From the NCBI RefSeq assembly GCF_008329565.1, contig NZ_NPKT01000014.1, positions 62,001-126,000 of the forward strand: a stretch of 64,000 nucleotides of DNA, written 5' to 3'. Both the position numbers and the translations under genes were made by a program. The stretch's first letter is position 1; each line of letters begins with the position of its first letter. The stretch comes from Mycolicibacterium sp. P1-5. GTDB taxonomy: Bacteria > Actinomycetota > Actinomycetes > Mycobacteriales > Mycobacteriaceae. This document shows positions 22,248 to 32,900 of the stretch, piece by piece. The notes under the pieces were generated by a model. That model did not search any database, was not told where the DNA came from, and saw nothing but the letters and a program-made list of their open reading frames with translations.

Positions 22248-23633
22248 CTATCGCCGCGGCGGCGCGAGGACCTTCATGACCACGCGCATCGCCGGCTCGG
22301 GCACCCGGTCCTTCATCGCCAGCGCGGTCTCGGCGATCCGGCCGCGCGCCGGGGTGCCACGGCCGAACAGCCGGTTGAACGGGCCGCCGGACGGCTCCAG
22401 CTCGACGTGCATCGGCGGCCCGCCGTCGGCAGCGCCGAGCTTCGACGAGATCACGATCCGCTGAATCTCGCTGGTGCCCTCGAAGATGGTGTACAGCTTG
22501 GCGTCGCGGTACCACTTCTCCACCGGGTGGTCGCTGATGTAGCCCCAGCCGCCCATGGTCTGGATGGCCCGCTCGGTGGTCTTGACGGCGACTTCGCTGG
22601 CCGCCAGTTTGGCCATCGATCCTTCGCCGCGCTCGAAGGGCACGCTGTTGGCGGCCATCCAGGACGCGCGCCAGGTCAGCAGCCGGGCGGCGTCGATGCC
22701 GGTGGCCAGGTCGGCCAGGGGGAAGGCGATGCCCTGGTTGTCGATGATCGGCGCGCCGAATGCTTCGCGGCGATTGGCGTACGCCGTCATGTATTCGAGT
22801 GCGGCGCGGGCGATTCCGAGGGCTTGCGCCGCCACCATGGGGCGCGTCTGTTCGAAGGTGCCGAGCGTCGCCGAGCTGGAGCGCTGGCCGCCGGTGGCCA
22901 TGGCTTCGCGGGTCTTTGCGAGCTTGTGCTCGAGCTTGTCCTGCCCGCCCAGAAGATTCTCGCCCGGCACCCGCACTCCGTTGAACTTCAGCTCGGCGGT
23001 GTGCGACGCGCGGCAGCCGAGCTTGTCGAGCTTGCGGACCAGTTCCAAGCCCGGGGTACCACCGGGCACCACGAACAACGCCTGTCCCTTGTGGCCGAGT
23101 TCTTCGTCGACGACGGCGTTGACCACGTGCACGTTGGCGATACCACCGTTGCCAATCCACATCTTGTGCCCGTCGATGATCCAGTCGTCACCTTCGCGAC
23201 GTGCCCGGGTGCGCAGGTTGCGGACGTCGCTGCCGCCCTCAGGTTCGGAGATCGCCAGCGCGGCCAGCTTCAGATCGCCCGGGGTGCCAAAGCATTCGGG
23301 CGCCCACGTCAGCATCTGCTCGGGGGTTGCAGCCTGCCCGATCGCCGACAATGCCAGCGCCGGCATCACCACCGCCAAACCGATTCCGGCGCAACCCCAG
23401 AACAGCTCCTCCATGAACATCGGCAGTGACAAGCCCGTCGGATCACCGATGAGGTCCCGATAGAACAGCGGGCTGTAAAACCCGCGGCGGGCGGCCTCCT
23501 CCAGCACCGGCCATGGAAATTCCTGGCGGCGGTCGTAATCGGCGGCAACCGGACGGATGCACTGCTCGGCGAACTCGTGCGTGCGTCGAGCGAGGTCGTG
23601 TTGCGCCGTCGTCGGCGTGAGATCCAAGCCCAT
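22248..23633 (-). CDS. Acyl-CoA dehydrogenase
   Basis: This 461-residue FAD-dependent enzyme has the N-terminal helical region, the middle strand domain with AALAISEPEGGSD and the FAD/substrate-binding KMWIGNGG. The C-terminal domain has the signature MGGWGYISDHPVEKWYRD and YTIFEGTSEIQR, where the glutamate after IF is the expected catalytic base. It catalyses alpha-beta dehydrogenation of acyl-CoA. It is divergent from the ChaB-like gene and upstream of the WS/DGAT gene on the same strand, suggesting lipid turnover. Chain-length specificity cannot be predicted. Confidence 0.92.
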   Translation of the reverse strand: MGLDLTPTTAQHDLARRTHEFAEQCIRPVAADYDRRQEFPWPVLEEAARRGFYSPLFYRDLIGDPTGLSLPMFMEELFWGCAGIGLAVVMPALALSAIGQAATPEQMLTWAPECFGTPGDLKLAALAISEPEGGSDVRNLRTRARREGDDWIIDGHKMWIGNGGIANVHVVNAVVDEELGHKGQALFVVPGGTPGLELVRKLDKLGCRASHTAELKFNGVRVPGENLLGGQDKLEHKLAKTREAMATGGQRSSSATLGTFEQTRPMVAAQALGIARAALEYMTAYANRREAFGAPIIDNQGIAFPLADLATGIDAARLLTWRASWMAANSVPFERGEGSMAKLAASEVAVKTTERAIQTMGGWGYISDHPVEKWYRDAKLYTIFEGTSEIQRIVISSKLGAADGGPPMHVELEPSGGPFNRLFGRGTPARGRIAETALAMKDRVPEPAMRVVMKVLAPPRR

Positions 23634-23843
23634 CGTGCGTCCCTTCGACGCTTGGGTGATACCTCGGGTACCGAACGATCAAACGTCGTGCCGACGGGAC
23701 GGGAGAAGTTGAAGCCCGGGCTGCCGTGGAGTCGGATTGCACGGCAGCTCGGGGCTGACTGGGATATCGACCGCCCGCTCCCGCGCGTTACGGACGTTTT
23801 GGCCACTGACGGGCGGGTAGTCGACCGTTACGGAGGTGATTCC

Positions 23844-24263
23844 ATGCCCAAGACAACCAAGAGTGGCGACGCCAAGAAGAGCGAGCTGCCCAGCACCCTG
23901 AAGAAGTCCCCTGCGAAGGCGCAGCGGACCTTCGCCAAGGCCCACGATTCGGCGGCGAAGGAGTACGGCGAGGGTGAGCGTGCCCACCGCGTGGCCTATA
24001 GCGCGTTGAAGCACAGTTATGAAAAGGTCGGCGATCACTGGGAGCCCAAGAGCTCCAAGGGTCCGTCGGATGCCCGGGCGCGCAGCGGCGGCCCGAACGC
24101 CAAGGGCAAGACCGCCGAGGGCGTCGATGCCAACGCCAGCAAGAAGCATCTGCTCGACGTCGCCAAGCGGCTCGACATCAGCGGACGTTCGTCGATGAAC
24201 AAGGGCGAACTTGTCGACGCGATCAAGAAGGCCAACCGCCGCGAGAGCAGCCGCAACCGCTGA
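23844..24263 (+). CDS. ChaB-family protein with Rho-N/SAP-like C-terminal segment
   Basis: This 139-residue, lysine-rich protein has a central ChaB-like region (PAKAQRTFAKAHDSAAKEYG to AYSALKHSYEKVGDHW) that is named for a putative cation-transport regulator, and a C-terminal helical module (KKHLLDVAKRLDISGRSSMN) like the Rho N-terminal/SAP motif often fused to it. Function is unproven; nucleic-acid binding is plausible from charge and the SAP-like part. The start at ATG 23844 is set by GGAGGTG 5 bp upstream. The stop directly abuts the convergent MFS gene. Confidence 0.87.
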   Translation: MPKTTKSGDAKKSELPSTLKKSPAKAQRTFAKAHDSAAKEYGEGERAHRVAYSALKHSYEKVGDHWEPKSSKGPSDARARSGGPNAKGKTAEGVDANASKKHLLDVAKRLDISGRSSMNKGELVDAIKKANRRESSRNR

Positions 24264-25559
24264 TCAGCCATCCCGACGAGGGGTAGTCGGTGCCAGCTCG
24301 GGGTCGTGGAAGAACTCGAGTAGGTACCGGCTTTCCTCGATGTCACCGATCGTGCGCCGAGCCTTTCTGCGGGTGATCAGGATGCCGACGATGGCCACCG
24401 CCCACACGACGTACTGCACGCACCAGGCCAGTCGGAACGAGGAGAACGAGTACCCGCCGGCCGCACCGATGACCACGCCCATCGCCTGCATGACCAACAG
24501 CGAGGCGAGGAAGCCGCCCATGTTCACCGCGCCTTGCGCGGTGCCCAGCGTCGAGCGCGGGTTGAAGGTGCGGGCGAAGTCGAACCCCACCATCGAGCCG
24601 GGCCCACCGCACGAGATGACCACGATCAGGACGACCAGCAGCCAGCGCGGCGCGGCGGACGTCCACGCCAGCACGACCGTCCAGATCAACGCGTTGCTGA
24701 TGATGATGCCCAGCACGATCCAGGATCGGCGGTGGGGGTGTCGCCCGGTGATGATGCCGATCAGCACCCCGAAGACGATCGCGGCTACCACCGAAATGGT
24801 CAGCAGGGTGCCTGCCTCACTACGTGAAAGGTTCTGCGCCACCGTCAGATACGGGACACCCCACATCAGCGCGAAGACGGTGACCGAGAACTGGGTGCCC
24901 ATATGGGTGAAGAAGCCCAGCCGGGTGCCCGGCCTCATCCATATCGTCTTCACGCTGGCCAGCGTCTCGCGCAGGCTGACCACCGGATCGTGGACCGTCA
25001 CTCCGCTCGGGGTGTTCTTCACCAGAAGCAACGTGAGTACCGCAGACAGCACCCCGAATGCCGCGACGGCCACATACGCCCTCGTCCACCCGGACCCGAT
25101 GAGCAGGGCCAAGAATGGCACCGCCGAAAGCACTTGTCCGAGTTGACCTGAGATGCCGGTCAGCTGGGTGACCAACGGAATCTGCCGCGGTCTGAACCAG
25201 TGCGGCACCAGACGCAGCACCGAGATGAACGTGAACGCGTCGCCCAGCCCCACGACCGCGCGGGCGGCGATCGCGGTGGGCAACGAGACGGTGAACGCCA
25301 ACGTCAACTGACCGGCGACCATCAGCGTCGCGCCGGCCAGAATCATCTTCTTGGATCCGAAGCGGTCCAGCAGCAGGCCGGCAGGAATTTGTGCGGCCGC
25401 ATAGACGACCACCTGCAGCACGACGAAGGTCGACAGCACGCCGGGACTCGCCGAAAACCTCTTGGCGGCATCCAGTCCCGAGACCCCGAGCGTGGTGCGA
25501 TCCAGGACGGCCACGATGTAGGCCAACGTTCCCGTCGACCACACAATCCAGGCCCGCAC
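24264..25559 (-). CDS. MFS transporter
   Basis: This 431-residue, very hydrophobic protein has about 12 predicted membrane segments. It has the MFS loop LLLDRFGSKKMILAG between helices 2 and 3 and a conserved FTHMGTQFS in the second half. It resembles Rv2456c-type mycobacterial permeases. The substrate is unknown. The start is a GTG at 25559. The gene is divergent from the Tat-secreted protein gene (137 bp apart) and convergent with the ChaB-like gene with no spacer. Confidence 0.87.
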   Translation of the reverse strand: MRAWIVWSTGTLAYIVAVLDRTTLGVSGLDAAKRFSASPGVLSTFVVLQVVVYAAAQIPAGLLLDRFGSKKMILAGATLMVAGQLTLAFTVSLPTAIAARAVVGLGDAFTFISVLRLVPHWFRPRQIPLVTQLTGISGQLGQVLSAVPFLALLIGSGWTRAYVAVAAFGVLSAVLTLLLVKNTPSGVTVHDPVVSLRETLASVKTIWMRPGTRLGFFTHMGTQFSVTVFALMWGVPYLTVAQNLSRSEAGTLLTISVVAAIVFGVLIGIITGRHPHRRSWIVLGIIISNALIWTVVLAWTSAAPRWLLVVLIVVISCGGPGSMVGFDFARTFNPRSTLGTAQGAVNMGGFLASLLVMQAMGVVIGAAGGYSFSSFRLAWCVQYVVWAVAIVGILITRRKARRTIGDIEESRYLLEFFHDPELAPTTPRRDG

Positions 25560-25696
25560 TGACCATCACCTTTCATCCGCCGCTTCAATCATCTCCCGGC
25601 GAGGCAAATTCATTCCCGTTCATTCTCGGCAGGTGATGCGGATGTGACCAGTGTCGATGGTGTGGCTACTGAGGTAATTGTCCTATTCTGAGGTCT

Positions 25697-26440
25697 GTGT
25701 CCATGTCGCGCCGCGACGTCCTGAAACTGGCCGCCGTCACCCCGGCTGCCGTGGGCCTGGGGACGCTGGCGTCAACACTCGCCCCGCCGACCGCGACTGC
25801 TGCCCCGGCCACCGCGACCACGGCTCCGCTCGGCGTGCTGCTGGACTATGCGGCCGGCGTCATCAGCGCCAATGACCTGAAGGCCTCCGGTGCTGTCGGC
25901 GCCATCCGGTACGTCTCAGACCGGCGGCCGGGCGGTGACTGGATGGTGGGCAAGCCGATTCAGCTGGCCGAGGCCCGCGACCTGTACCAGGCGGGGCTGA
26001 AGATCGTGTCCAATTACCAGTTCGGCAAGCAGGACACCGCGGACTGGCTCGGCGGACAGCAGGCCGGCCTCAGCCACGCCAAGCGGGGCTGGCAGCTGCA
26101 CACTGCCGCGGGCGGCCCGGTCGCTGCCCCGATCTACGTGTCGATTGACGACGACCCCACCCTGGACCAATACAAGACACAGGTGGCGCCGTACCTGCGG
26201 GCCTGGGAATCTGTCCTCGGACACCCACGCGTCGGCGTGTACGGCAACTCCAAGGTCATCGACTGGGCGCTGCAGGACGGCATAGGGTCCTGGTTCTGGC
26301 AGCACAACTGGGGGTCGCCGAAGGGCTTCACGCACCCCGCCGCGCACCTGCACCAGGTAGAGATCGACAAGCGCAAGGTGGCGGGTATCGGAGTGGACCT
26401 GAACAACATCATGAAGCCGCAATTCGGCCAGTGGGATTGA
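25697..26440 (+). CDS. Tat-exported DUF1906 glycoside-hydrolase-like protein (Rv2525c type)
   Basis: This 247-residue protein has a twin-arginine signal (SRRDVLKLAAVTPAAVGLG) followed by an Ala/Thr-rich stretch and the DUF1906 domain starting LGVLLDYAAGV. The domain is a TIM-barrel related to glycoside hydrolases with acidic residues in YVSIDDDPT. M. tuberculosis Rv2525c is a Tat substrate next to fas, linked to cell-wall homeostasis and beta-lactam response, and the order here (this gene, then fas) is the same. GTG 25697 or ATG 25703 may start translation. Confidence 0.92.
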   Translation: MSMSRRDVLKLAAVTPAAVGLGTLASTLAPPTATAAPATATTAPLGVLLDYAAGVISANDLKASGAVGAIRYVSDRRPGGDWMVGKPIQLAEARDLYQAGLKIVSNYQFGKQDTADWLGGQQAGLSHAKRGWQLHTAAGGPVAAPIYVSIDDDPTLDQYKTQVAPYLRAWESVLGHPRVGVYGNSKVIDWALQDGIGSWFWQHNWGSPKGFTHPAAHLHQVEIDKRKVAGIGVDLNNIMKPQFGQWD

Positions 26441-26454
26441 CTCGACGCGGAAAA

Positions 26455-26470
26455 CTTACCGACCGGTAAG
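26455..26470 (+). promoter_or_regulatory. TetR-type palindrome CTTACC-N4-GGTAAG after the Rv2525c-like gene
   Basis: A near-perfect palindrome (CTTACC GACC GGTAAG) lies 14 bp after the Rv2525c-like stop and about 450 bp upstream of fas. The form is typical of TetR operators. Whether it belongs to fas regulation or to something else cannot be decided from the sequence alone. Confidence 0.5.
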
Positions 26471-26505
26471 GATTTGCCAGCAAACTCCGCGGCGCAATTT
26501 TGGTG

Positions 26506-26757
26506 AACAATCGTGGACTGAAAAACCTAGCAAGTGCTTGGCTGAAGTTTTTTACCTGCGACAACCGGCTCAAAAATCGAAGGTAACGATTCAATAACAA
26601 TCGTGCTTTGAACAGCACTGTTGTGCCTACTCGACCGTAACCACCTGCATGCAGGACGTTTGTCCCGGAAGGTCTGTGCGCCTGTTTGGCGCGGTGCTAC
26701 CCGGCGTGCTGTTACCCGTCCGTAGAACTCGTCAGTAACCAATCTTGGACGAAAAAC
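26506..26757 (+). repeat. Three related repeats in the fas upstream region
   Basis: Three copies of a related sequence occur in the AT-richer 478-bp gap before fas: AACAATCGTGGACTGAAAAA (about 26507-26526), AACAATCGTGCTTTGAA (about 26596-26612) and CCAATCTTGGACGAAAAAC (about 26739-26757). The middle one also forms an inverted repeat, ACGATT-N7-AATCGT. The remaining gap holds no gene I can support. The arrangement is that of a regulator-binding array for the fas-acpS operon. Confidence 0.55.
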
Positions 26758-26918
26758 AATGCTGCTTCTTATGCCACTCTTAGTAGAGCGGGATGTCAGC
26801 CGGCGCCCTCCCGGGGAGCGCGCGCGGAGACCGTGATTCGACGGGGAATCGCCCACACCGACATACGAGACGAAGACGCGACGACCGCGACGACGAGCAC
26901 GACAGGGAGATACACAAG

Positions 26919-29900
26919 GTGACGATCCACGAGCACGACAGGCTGTTCACGGGCGACGGATCATGGCGCGGGGGCGCCAAGGCGACCACCACGCATGCGC
27001 TGGTCGACCGTCTCACCGCGGGTGAGCCTTATGCCGTGGCCTTTGGTGGGCAGGGCAGTGCCTGGTTGGAAACTCTTGAAGAGCTGGTCACCTCGGCCGG
27101 CATCGAATCCGAGCTCGCGACACTGGCCGGCGAGGCTGAGCTGCTGCTCGAGCCCGTCGCCGACGAACTTGTCGTGGTCCGCCCGATCGGCTTCGAGCCG
27201 CTGCGCTGGGTGCGCGCGCTGGCCGCCGAGGAGAAGGTGCCCTCAGCCAAGCAGCTGACTTCGGCGGCGGTGTCGGTGCCCGGCGTCCTGCTGACCCAGA
27301 TTGCCGCTATTCGCGCACTGGCCCGTCAGGGGATGGATCTGGCGGCTGCCCCACCGGTGGCCGTCGCCGGTCACTCGCAGGGCGTGTTGGCCGTGGAGGC
27401 GCTGCGCGCCGGCGGGGCCAAAGACGTCCAGCTGCTGGCTTTGGCCCAGCTGATCGGCGCTGCCGGCACCCTGGTCGCCCGTCGCCGCGGCATTTCCGTC
27501 CTCGGTGACCGCCCGCCGATGGTCTCAGTGACCAATGCCGAACCCGAGCGCATCTACGAGCTGCTCGAAGAGTTTGCTCAAGACGTCCGCACCGTGCTGC
27601 CTCCGGTGCTCTCGATTCGTAATGGCCGGCGCTCGGTGGTCATCACCGGCACCCCCGAACAGCTGTCCCGATTCGAGCTCTACTGCGCACAGATCGCCGA
27701 CGCCGAATCCGCCGACCGCAAGAACAAGAATCGCGGCGGCGCAGTCTTCGCGCCCGTTTTCGATCCGGTTCAGGTCGAGGTCGGATTCCACACGCCGCGG
27801 CTGGCCGACGGTATCGACATCGTCGGTCGCTGGGCAGCAGCCGTCGGCTTGGACGTCGACCTCGCTCGCGGCCTGGCCGACGCGATTCTGGTTCAGCAGG
27901 TCGACTGGGTCGAAGAGGTCACCGCTCTCGGCGACGCCGGCGCCCGCTGGATTCTCGACCTCGGCCCCGGTGACATCCTCACCCGGCTCACCGCGCCGGT
28001 GATCCGCGGCCTCGGCATCGGCATCGTGCCCGCCGCCACCCGAGGCGGGCAGCGCAATCTGTTCACCGTCGGCGCCGTACCGGAGGTGGCCAAGCCGTGG
28101 TCGAGCTACGCGCCCTCGGTTGTCACCCTGCCCGACGGCTCGGTGAAGCTCTCGACCAAGCTCACCCGGCTCACCGGCCGCTCGCCTATCCTGCTGGCGG
28201 GCATGACGCCGACGACCGTCGACGCCAAGATCGTCGCCGCCGCTGCCAACGCCGGCCACTGGGCCGAGCTGGCCGGGGGTGGCCAGGTCACCGAAGCCAT
28301 CTTCGACATGCGCATCGCGGAGCTCGAGACGCTGCTCGAGCCAGGCCGCACCATTCAATTCAACTCGCTGTTCCTCGACCCCTACCTGTGGAAGCTGCAG
28401 CTGGGCGGCAAGCGCCTGGTGCAGAAGGCGCGTCAGTCCGGCGCTCCGATCGACGGCGTCGTGGTCAGCGCCGGCATCCCCGATCTGGAGGACGCCGTCG
28501 ATTTGATCGACGAGCTGAACACCGTCGGCATCGCCCACGTGGTGTTCAAGCCGGGCACCGTCGAGCAGATCCGCTCGGTCATCCGGATCGCCGCCGAGGT
28601 ACCCACCAAGCCGGTCATCGTCCACATCGAGGGCGGCCGCGCCGGTGGCCACCACTCCTGGGAAGACCTCGACGACCTTCTGCTCACCACGTATTCGGAG
28701 TTGCGTGGCCGCGCCAACATCACGGTCTGCGTCGGTGGCGGCATCGGCACGCCTGAGCGTGCCGCGGAATACCTGTCCGGCCGGTGGTCGGCGGTCTACG
28801 GCTACCCGTTGATGCCGGTCGACGGCATCCTCGTCGGTACCGCAGCGATGGCCTGCCTGGAAGCCACCACCTCCCCGGCCGTTAAGCAACTGCTGGTCGA
28901 CACGGTCGGCACCGACCACTGGGTCGGCGCAGGAAAAGCCGTGAACGGCATGGCATCCGGGCGCAGCCAGCTCGGCGCCGACATCCACGAGATCGACAAC
29001 GCCGCCTCCCGCTGCGGCCGCCTGCTCGACGAGGTCGCCGGTGACCCCGACGCTGTCGCGCAGCGTCGCGAGGAGATCATCGCGGCGATGGCGGTCACCG
29101 CCAAGCCCTACTTCGGCGATGTCGCCGATATGACCTATCTGCAGTGGTTGCGGCGCTTCGTCGAGCTCTCCATCGGTGACGGTGACTCGACTGCCGATAC
29201 CAAGACCGCCGACTCGCCGTGGCTCGACATCACCTGGCGGGACCGCTTCGCCGAGATGCTGCAGCGCGCTGAGGCCCGCCTCAACCCCAAAGACACCGGC
29301 CCGATCGAGACGCTGTTCGACGCGTCCTCGGCCGACGGTGAGTGGCTGCTGGAGAATCCGGATCAGGCCCTGCGAGCGCTGCTGACCAGCTATCCCGATG
29401 CCGAGTCGGTACTGCTGCATCCGGCCGACGTGCCGTTCTTCGTCCAGCTGTGCAAGACGCTCGGCAAGCCGGTCAACTTCGTTCCGGTCATCGACAAAGA
29501 CGTGCGGCGCTGGTGGCGCAGCGACTCGCTGTGGCAGGCCCACGATGCGCGCTACACCGCCGATCAGGTGTGCGTCATCCCCGGCACTCAGGCCGTCGCC
29601 GGTATCACCCGGGTCGACGAGCCGGTCGGTGAGCTCCTCGACCGCTTCGAGCGGACCGCCGTCGACGAGGTGCTGGCTTCCGGCGCTGCGCCCGAGCAGG
29701 TCGCCTCACGGTTGCGGGTGCGCACCGACGCGACCGGCCCGCTGGCGATCGTGCTGGATTCGCCCGATGTGCTGTGGGCCGGTCGCACCGCCACCAACCC
29801 GGTGCATCGCATCGCGGCGCCTTCGAGTTGGCAGGTGCGCGACAACCGCACCGCCACAGATCATTCCACCGGGGCACGCCTCGAGGTCACCGCGGATGAC

Positions 29901-32900
29901 CGGGTCGTGCTGAGTGTCCCGCTGTCGGGCACCTGGATCGACATCGCGTTCAGCCTGCCCTCCACCGTGATCGACGGCGGCATGCCGGTGGTCCGTACGG
30001 AGGACGCAGCGACCGCGATGCGTGCCGTGCTGGCCATCGCCGCCGGAGTCGATGGACCTGACGCGCTGCCGCCGGTCGTCAACGGCTCCACCACGGTCAC
30101 CGTGGGCTGGGATCCTGAGCGGGTCGCCGATCACACCGGTGTCACCGCGACGTTCGGCTCGCCGCTGGCGCCGACCCTGTCGACCGTTCCCGACGCGCTG
30201 GTCGGCCGCTGCTGGCCGGCGGTTTTCGCCGCCATCGGAGGCGCGGCCACCGACACCGGCTTCCCGGTCGTCGAGGGCCTGCTGAGCCTGGTGCATCTGG
30301 ACCACGCGGCCCGGCTGCTCAAGCCGCTGCCCAAGGAACCGACGCAATTGACCGTCACCGCAACAGCTTCGGTGGCCACCGACACCGAGGTCGGCCGGGT
30401 CGTGCCGGTCACGGTCAACGTCACCGACGCCAATGGGATGATCCTGGCGGTTCTCGAGGAGCGCTTCGCCATCCGCGGCCGCACCGGCGCCAAGGAACTC
30501 ACCGATCCGGTACGGGCCGGGGGAGCGGTGTCGGAGAACGCCACCGACACCCCGCGTCGTCGTCGTCGCGACGTCAGCATCGGCGCGCCCGTCGACATGC
30601 GTCCGTTCGCTGTGGTCTCCGGTGACCACAACCCGATCCACACCGACCAGGCCGCCGCGCTACTGGCCGGGCTGGAATCGCCCATCGTGCACGGCATGTG
30701 GCTTTCGGCCGCTGCGCAGCATGTGGTGACCGCGACCGACGGCAAGCCCGCCCCGCCGGCCAAGCTGATCGGCTGGACCGCCCGCTTCCTGGGCATGGTC
30801 TCACCCGGCGACGACATCGACTTCAGGGTCGACCGCGTTGGAATCGATTTGGGCGCAGAGGTTTTGGAAGTTACCGCCAAAATCGGTACCGACCTCGTGA
30901 TGAGCGCCACCGCGCGGCTGGCCGCACCGAAGACGGTGTACGCCTTCCCGGGTCAGGGCATTCAGCACAAGGGCATGGGCATGGAGGTGCGTGCCCGGTC
31001 CAAGGCCGCCCGCAAGGTGTGGGACATCGCCGACAAGTTCACCCGCGAAACGCTGGGCTTCTCGGTGCTGCATGTGGTCCGGGACAACCCGACCAGCCTG
31101 ATCGCCTCCGGTGTGCATTACCAGCACCCCGAGGGTGTGCTCTACCTGACGCAGTTCACTCAGGTCGCCATGGCCACGGTCGCTGCCGCACAGGTCGCCG
31201 AGATGCGTGAGCAGGGTGCCTTCGTCGAGGGTGCCATCGCCTGCGGCCACTCGGTCGGTGAGTACACCGCACTGGCGTGCGTATCGAACGTCTACAAGCT
31301 GGAGGCGTTGCTGGAGGTGGTGTTCCACCGCGGCAGCAAGATGCACGACATCGTCCCGCGCGACGAGATGGGTCGCTCCAACTACCGGTTGGCGGCCATC
31401 CGCCCGTCTCAGATCGACCTTCCGGACGCCGACGTCAAGGACTTCGTCGCCGAAATCGCCGACCGTACAAAAGAATTCCTGCAGATCGTCAACTTCAACC
31501 TGCGTGGCTCGCAGTACGCGATCGCAGGCACGGTGCGCGGCCTGGAGGCACTGGAGGAAGAGGTCGAGCGGCGCCGCGAGCTCAGCGGCGGCAAGCGGTC
31601 GTTCATCCTGGTCCCCGGCATCGACGTCCCGTTCCATTCCGACGTGCTGCGAGTCGGTGTCGACGACTTCCGCCGCGCGCTGGAACGCGTCATGCCCGAG
31701 GATCCCGACCCGGCCCTGATCGTCGGGCGCTACATTCCGAACCTGGTGCCTCGGCCGTTCACGCTCGATCTCGACTTCGTTCAGGAGATCCGGGACCTGG
31801 TGCCCGCCGAGCCGCTCGACGAGGTGCTGGCCGACTACGACACCTGGCGCAACGAGAAGCCCGGCCTGCTGTGCCGCAAGATCGTCGTCGAGTTGCTCGC
31901 TTGGCAGTTCGCCAGCCCCGTGCGCTGGATCGAGACGCAGGACCTGCTGTTCATCGAGGAGGCGGCCGGCGGTCTCGGTGTCGAGCGCTTCGTCGAGATC
32001 GGTGTGAAGCCCGCGCCGACGGTGGCGGGCTTGGCCAGCAACACGCTGAAGCTGCCCGAATACGCCCACAGCACAGTGGAAGTGCTCAACTCTGAGCGTG
32101 ACTTCGCCGTGCTGTTCGCCAGCGACGAAGACCCGGCCTCGGACGATGATTTCGACGAACCGGTTGCCGTCGCCGACGCGCCGGCCGAAGCCGCACCGGT
32201 CGAGGCCGCTCCGGCAGCCGCACCTTCGGGCGGTCCGCGCCCGGATGACATCGGATTCGACGCCGGCGACGCTACTTTGGCGCTGATCGCGTTGAGTGCC
32301 AAGATGCGCATCGACCAGATCGAGTTGCTGGATTCCATCGAGTCGATCACCGACGGCGCGTCCTCGCGACGCAACCAGTTGCTTGTGGACCTGGGCTCCG
32401 AGCTGAACCTCGGTGCAATCGACGGTGCGGCCGAAGCGGACCTGGCGTCGTTGAAGGGCCAGGTCTCCAAGCTGGCGCGCACCTATAAGCCGTTCGGTCC
32501 GGTCCTCTCCGATGCGATCAACGACCAGCTGCGCACGGTGCTCGGCCCGTCCGGTAAGCGGCCGGCCGTGATTGCCGAACGGGTCAAGAAGACTTGGGAA
32601 CTCGGTGATGGCTGGGCCAAGCACGTCACCGCCGAACTCGCGCTGGGCACCCGTGAGGGCAGCAGCGTGCGTGGCGGTGCACTGGGCGGCCTGCACGACG
32701 GTGCGCTGGCCGATGCCGCGGCCGTGGACAAGGCGATCGACGCCGCGGTCACCTCGGTGGCTGCCCGTAAGGGCATCGCGGTGTCGCTGCCGTCGGCCGG
32801 TGGTGCCGGTGGTGGTGTGGTCGACTCGGCCGCACTGACCGAATTCGCTGAGAAGGTGACCGGCCGTGCCGGTGTGTTGGCTTCGGCGGCCCGCCTGGTG

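Noticed and set aside
26793-26918. Forty-two extra codons at the fas N-terminus
   Set aside because: Sequence is Arg/Asp-rich and unlike FAS; the GTG at 26919 with GGGAG upstream matches the known start.
27525-29543. 672-codon minus-strand open frame inside fas
   Set aside because: Antisense shadow of the highly conserved fas coding sequence; no family features, typical of GC-rich reverse frames.
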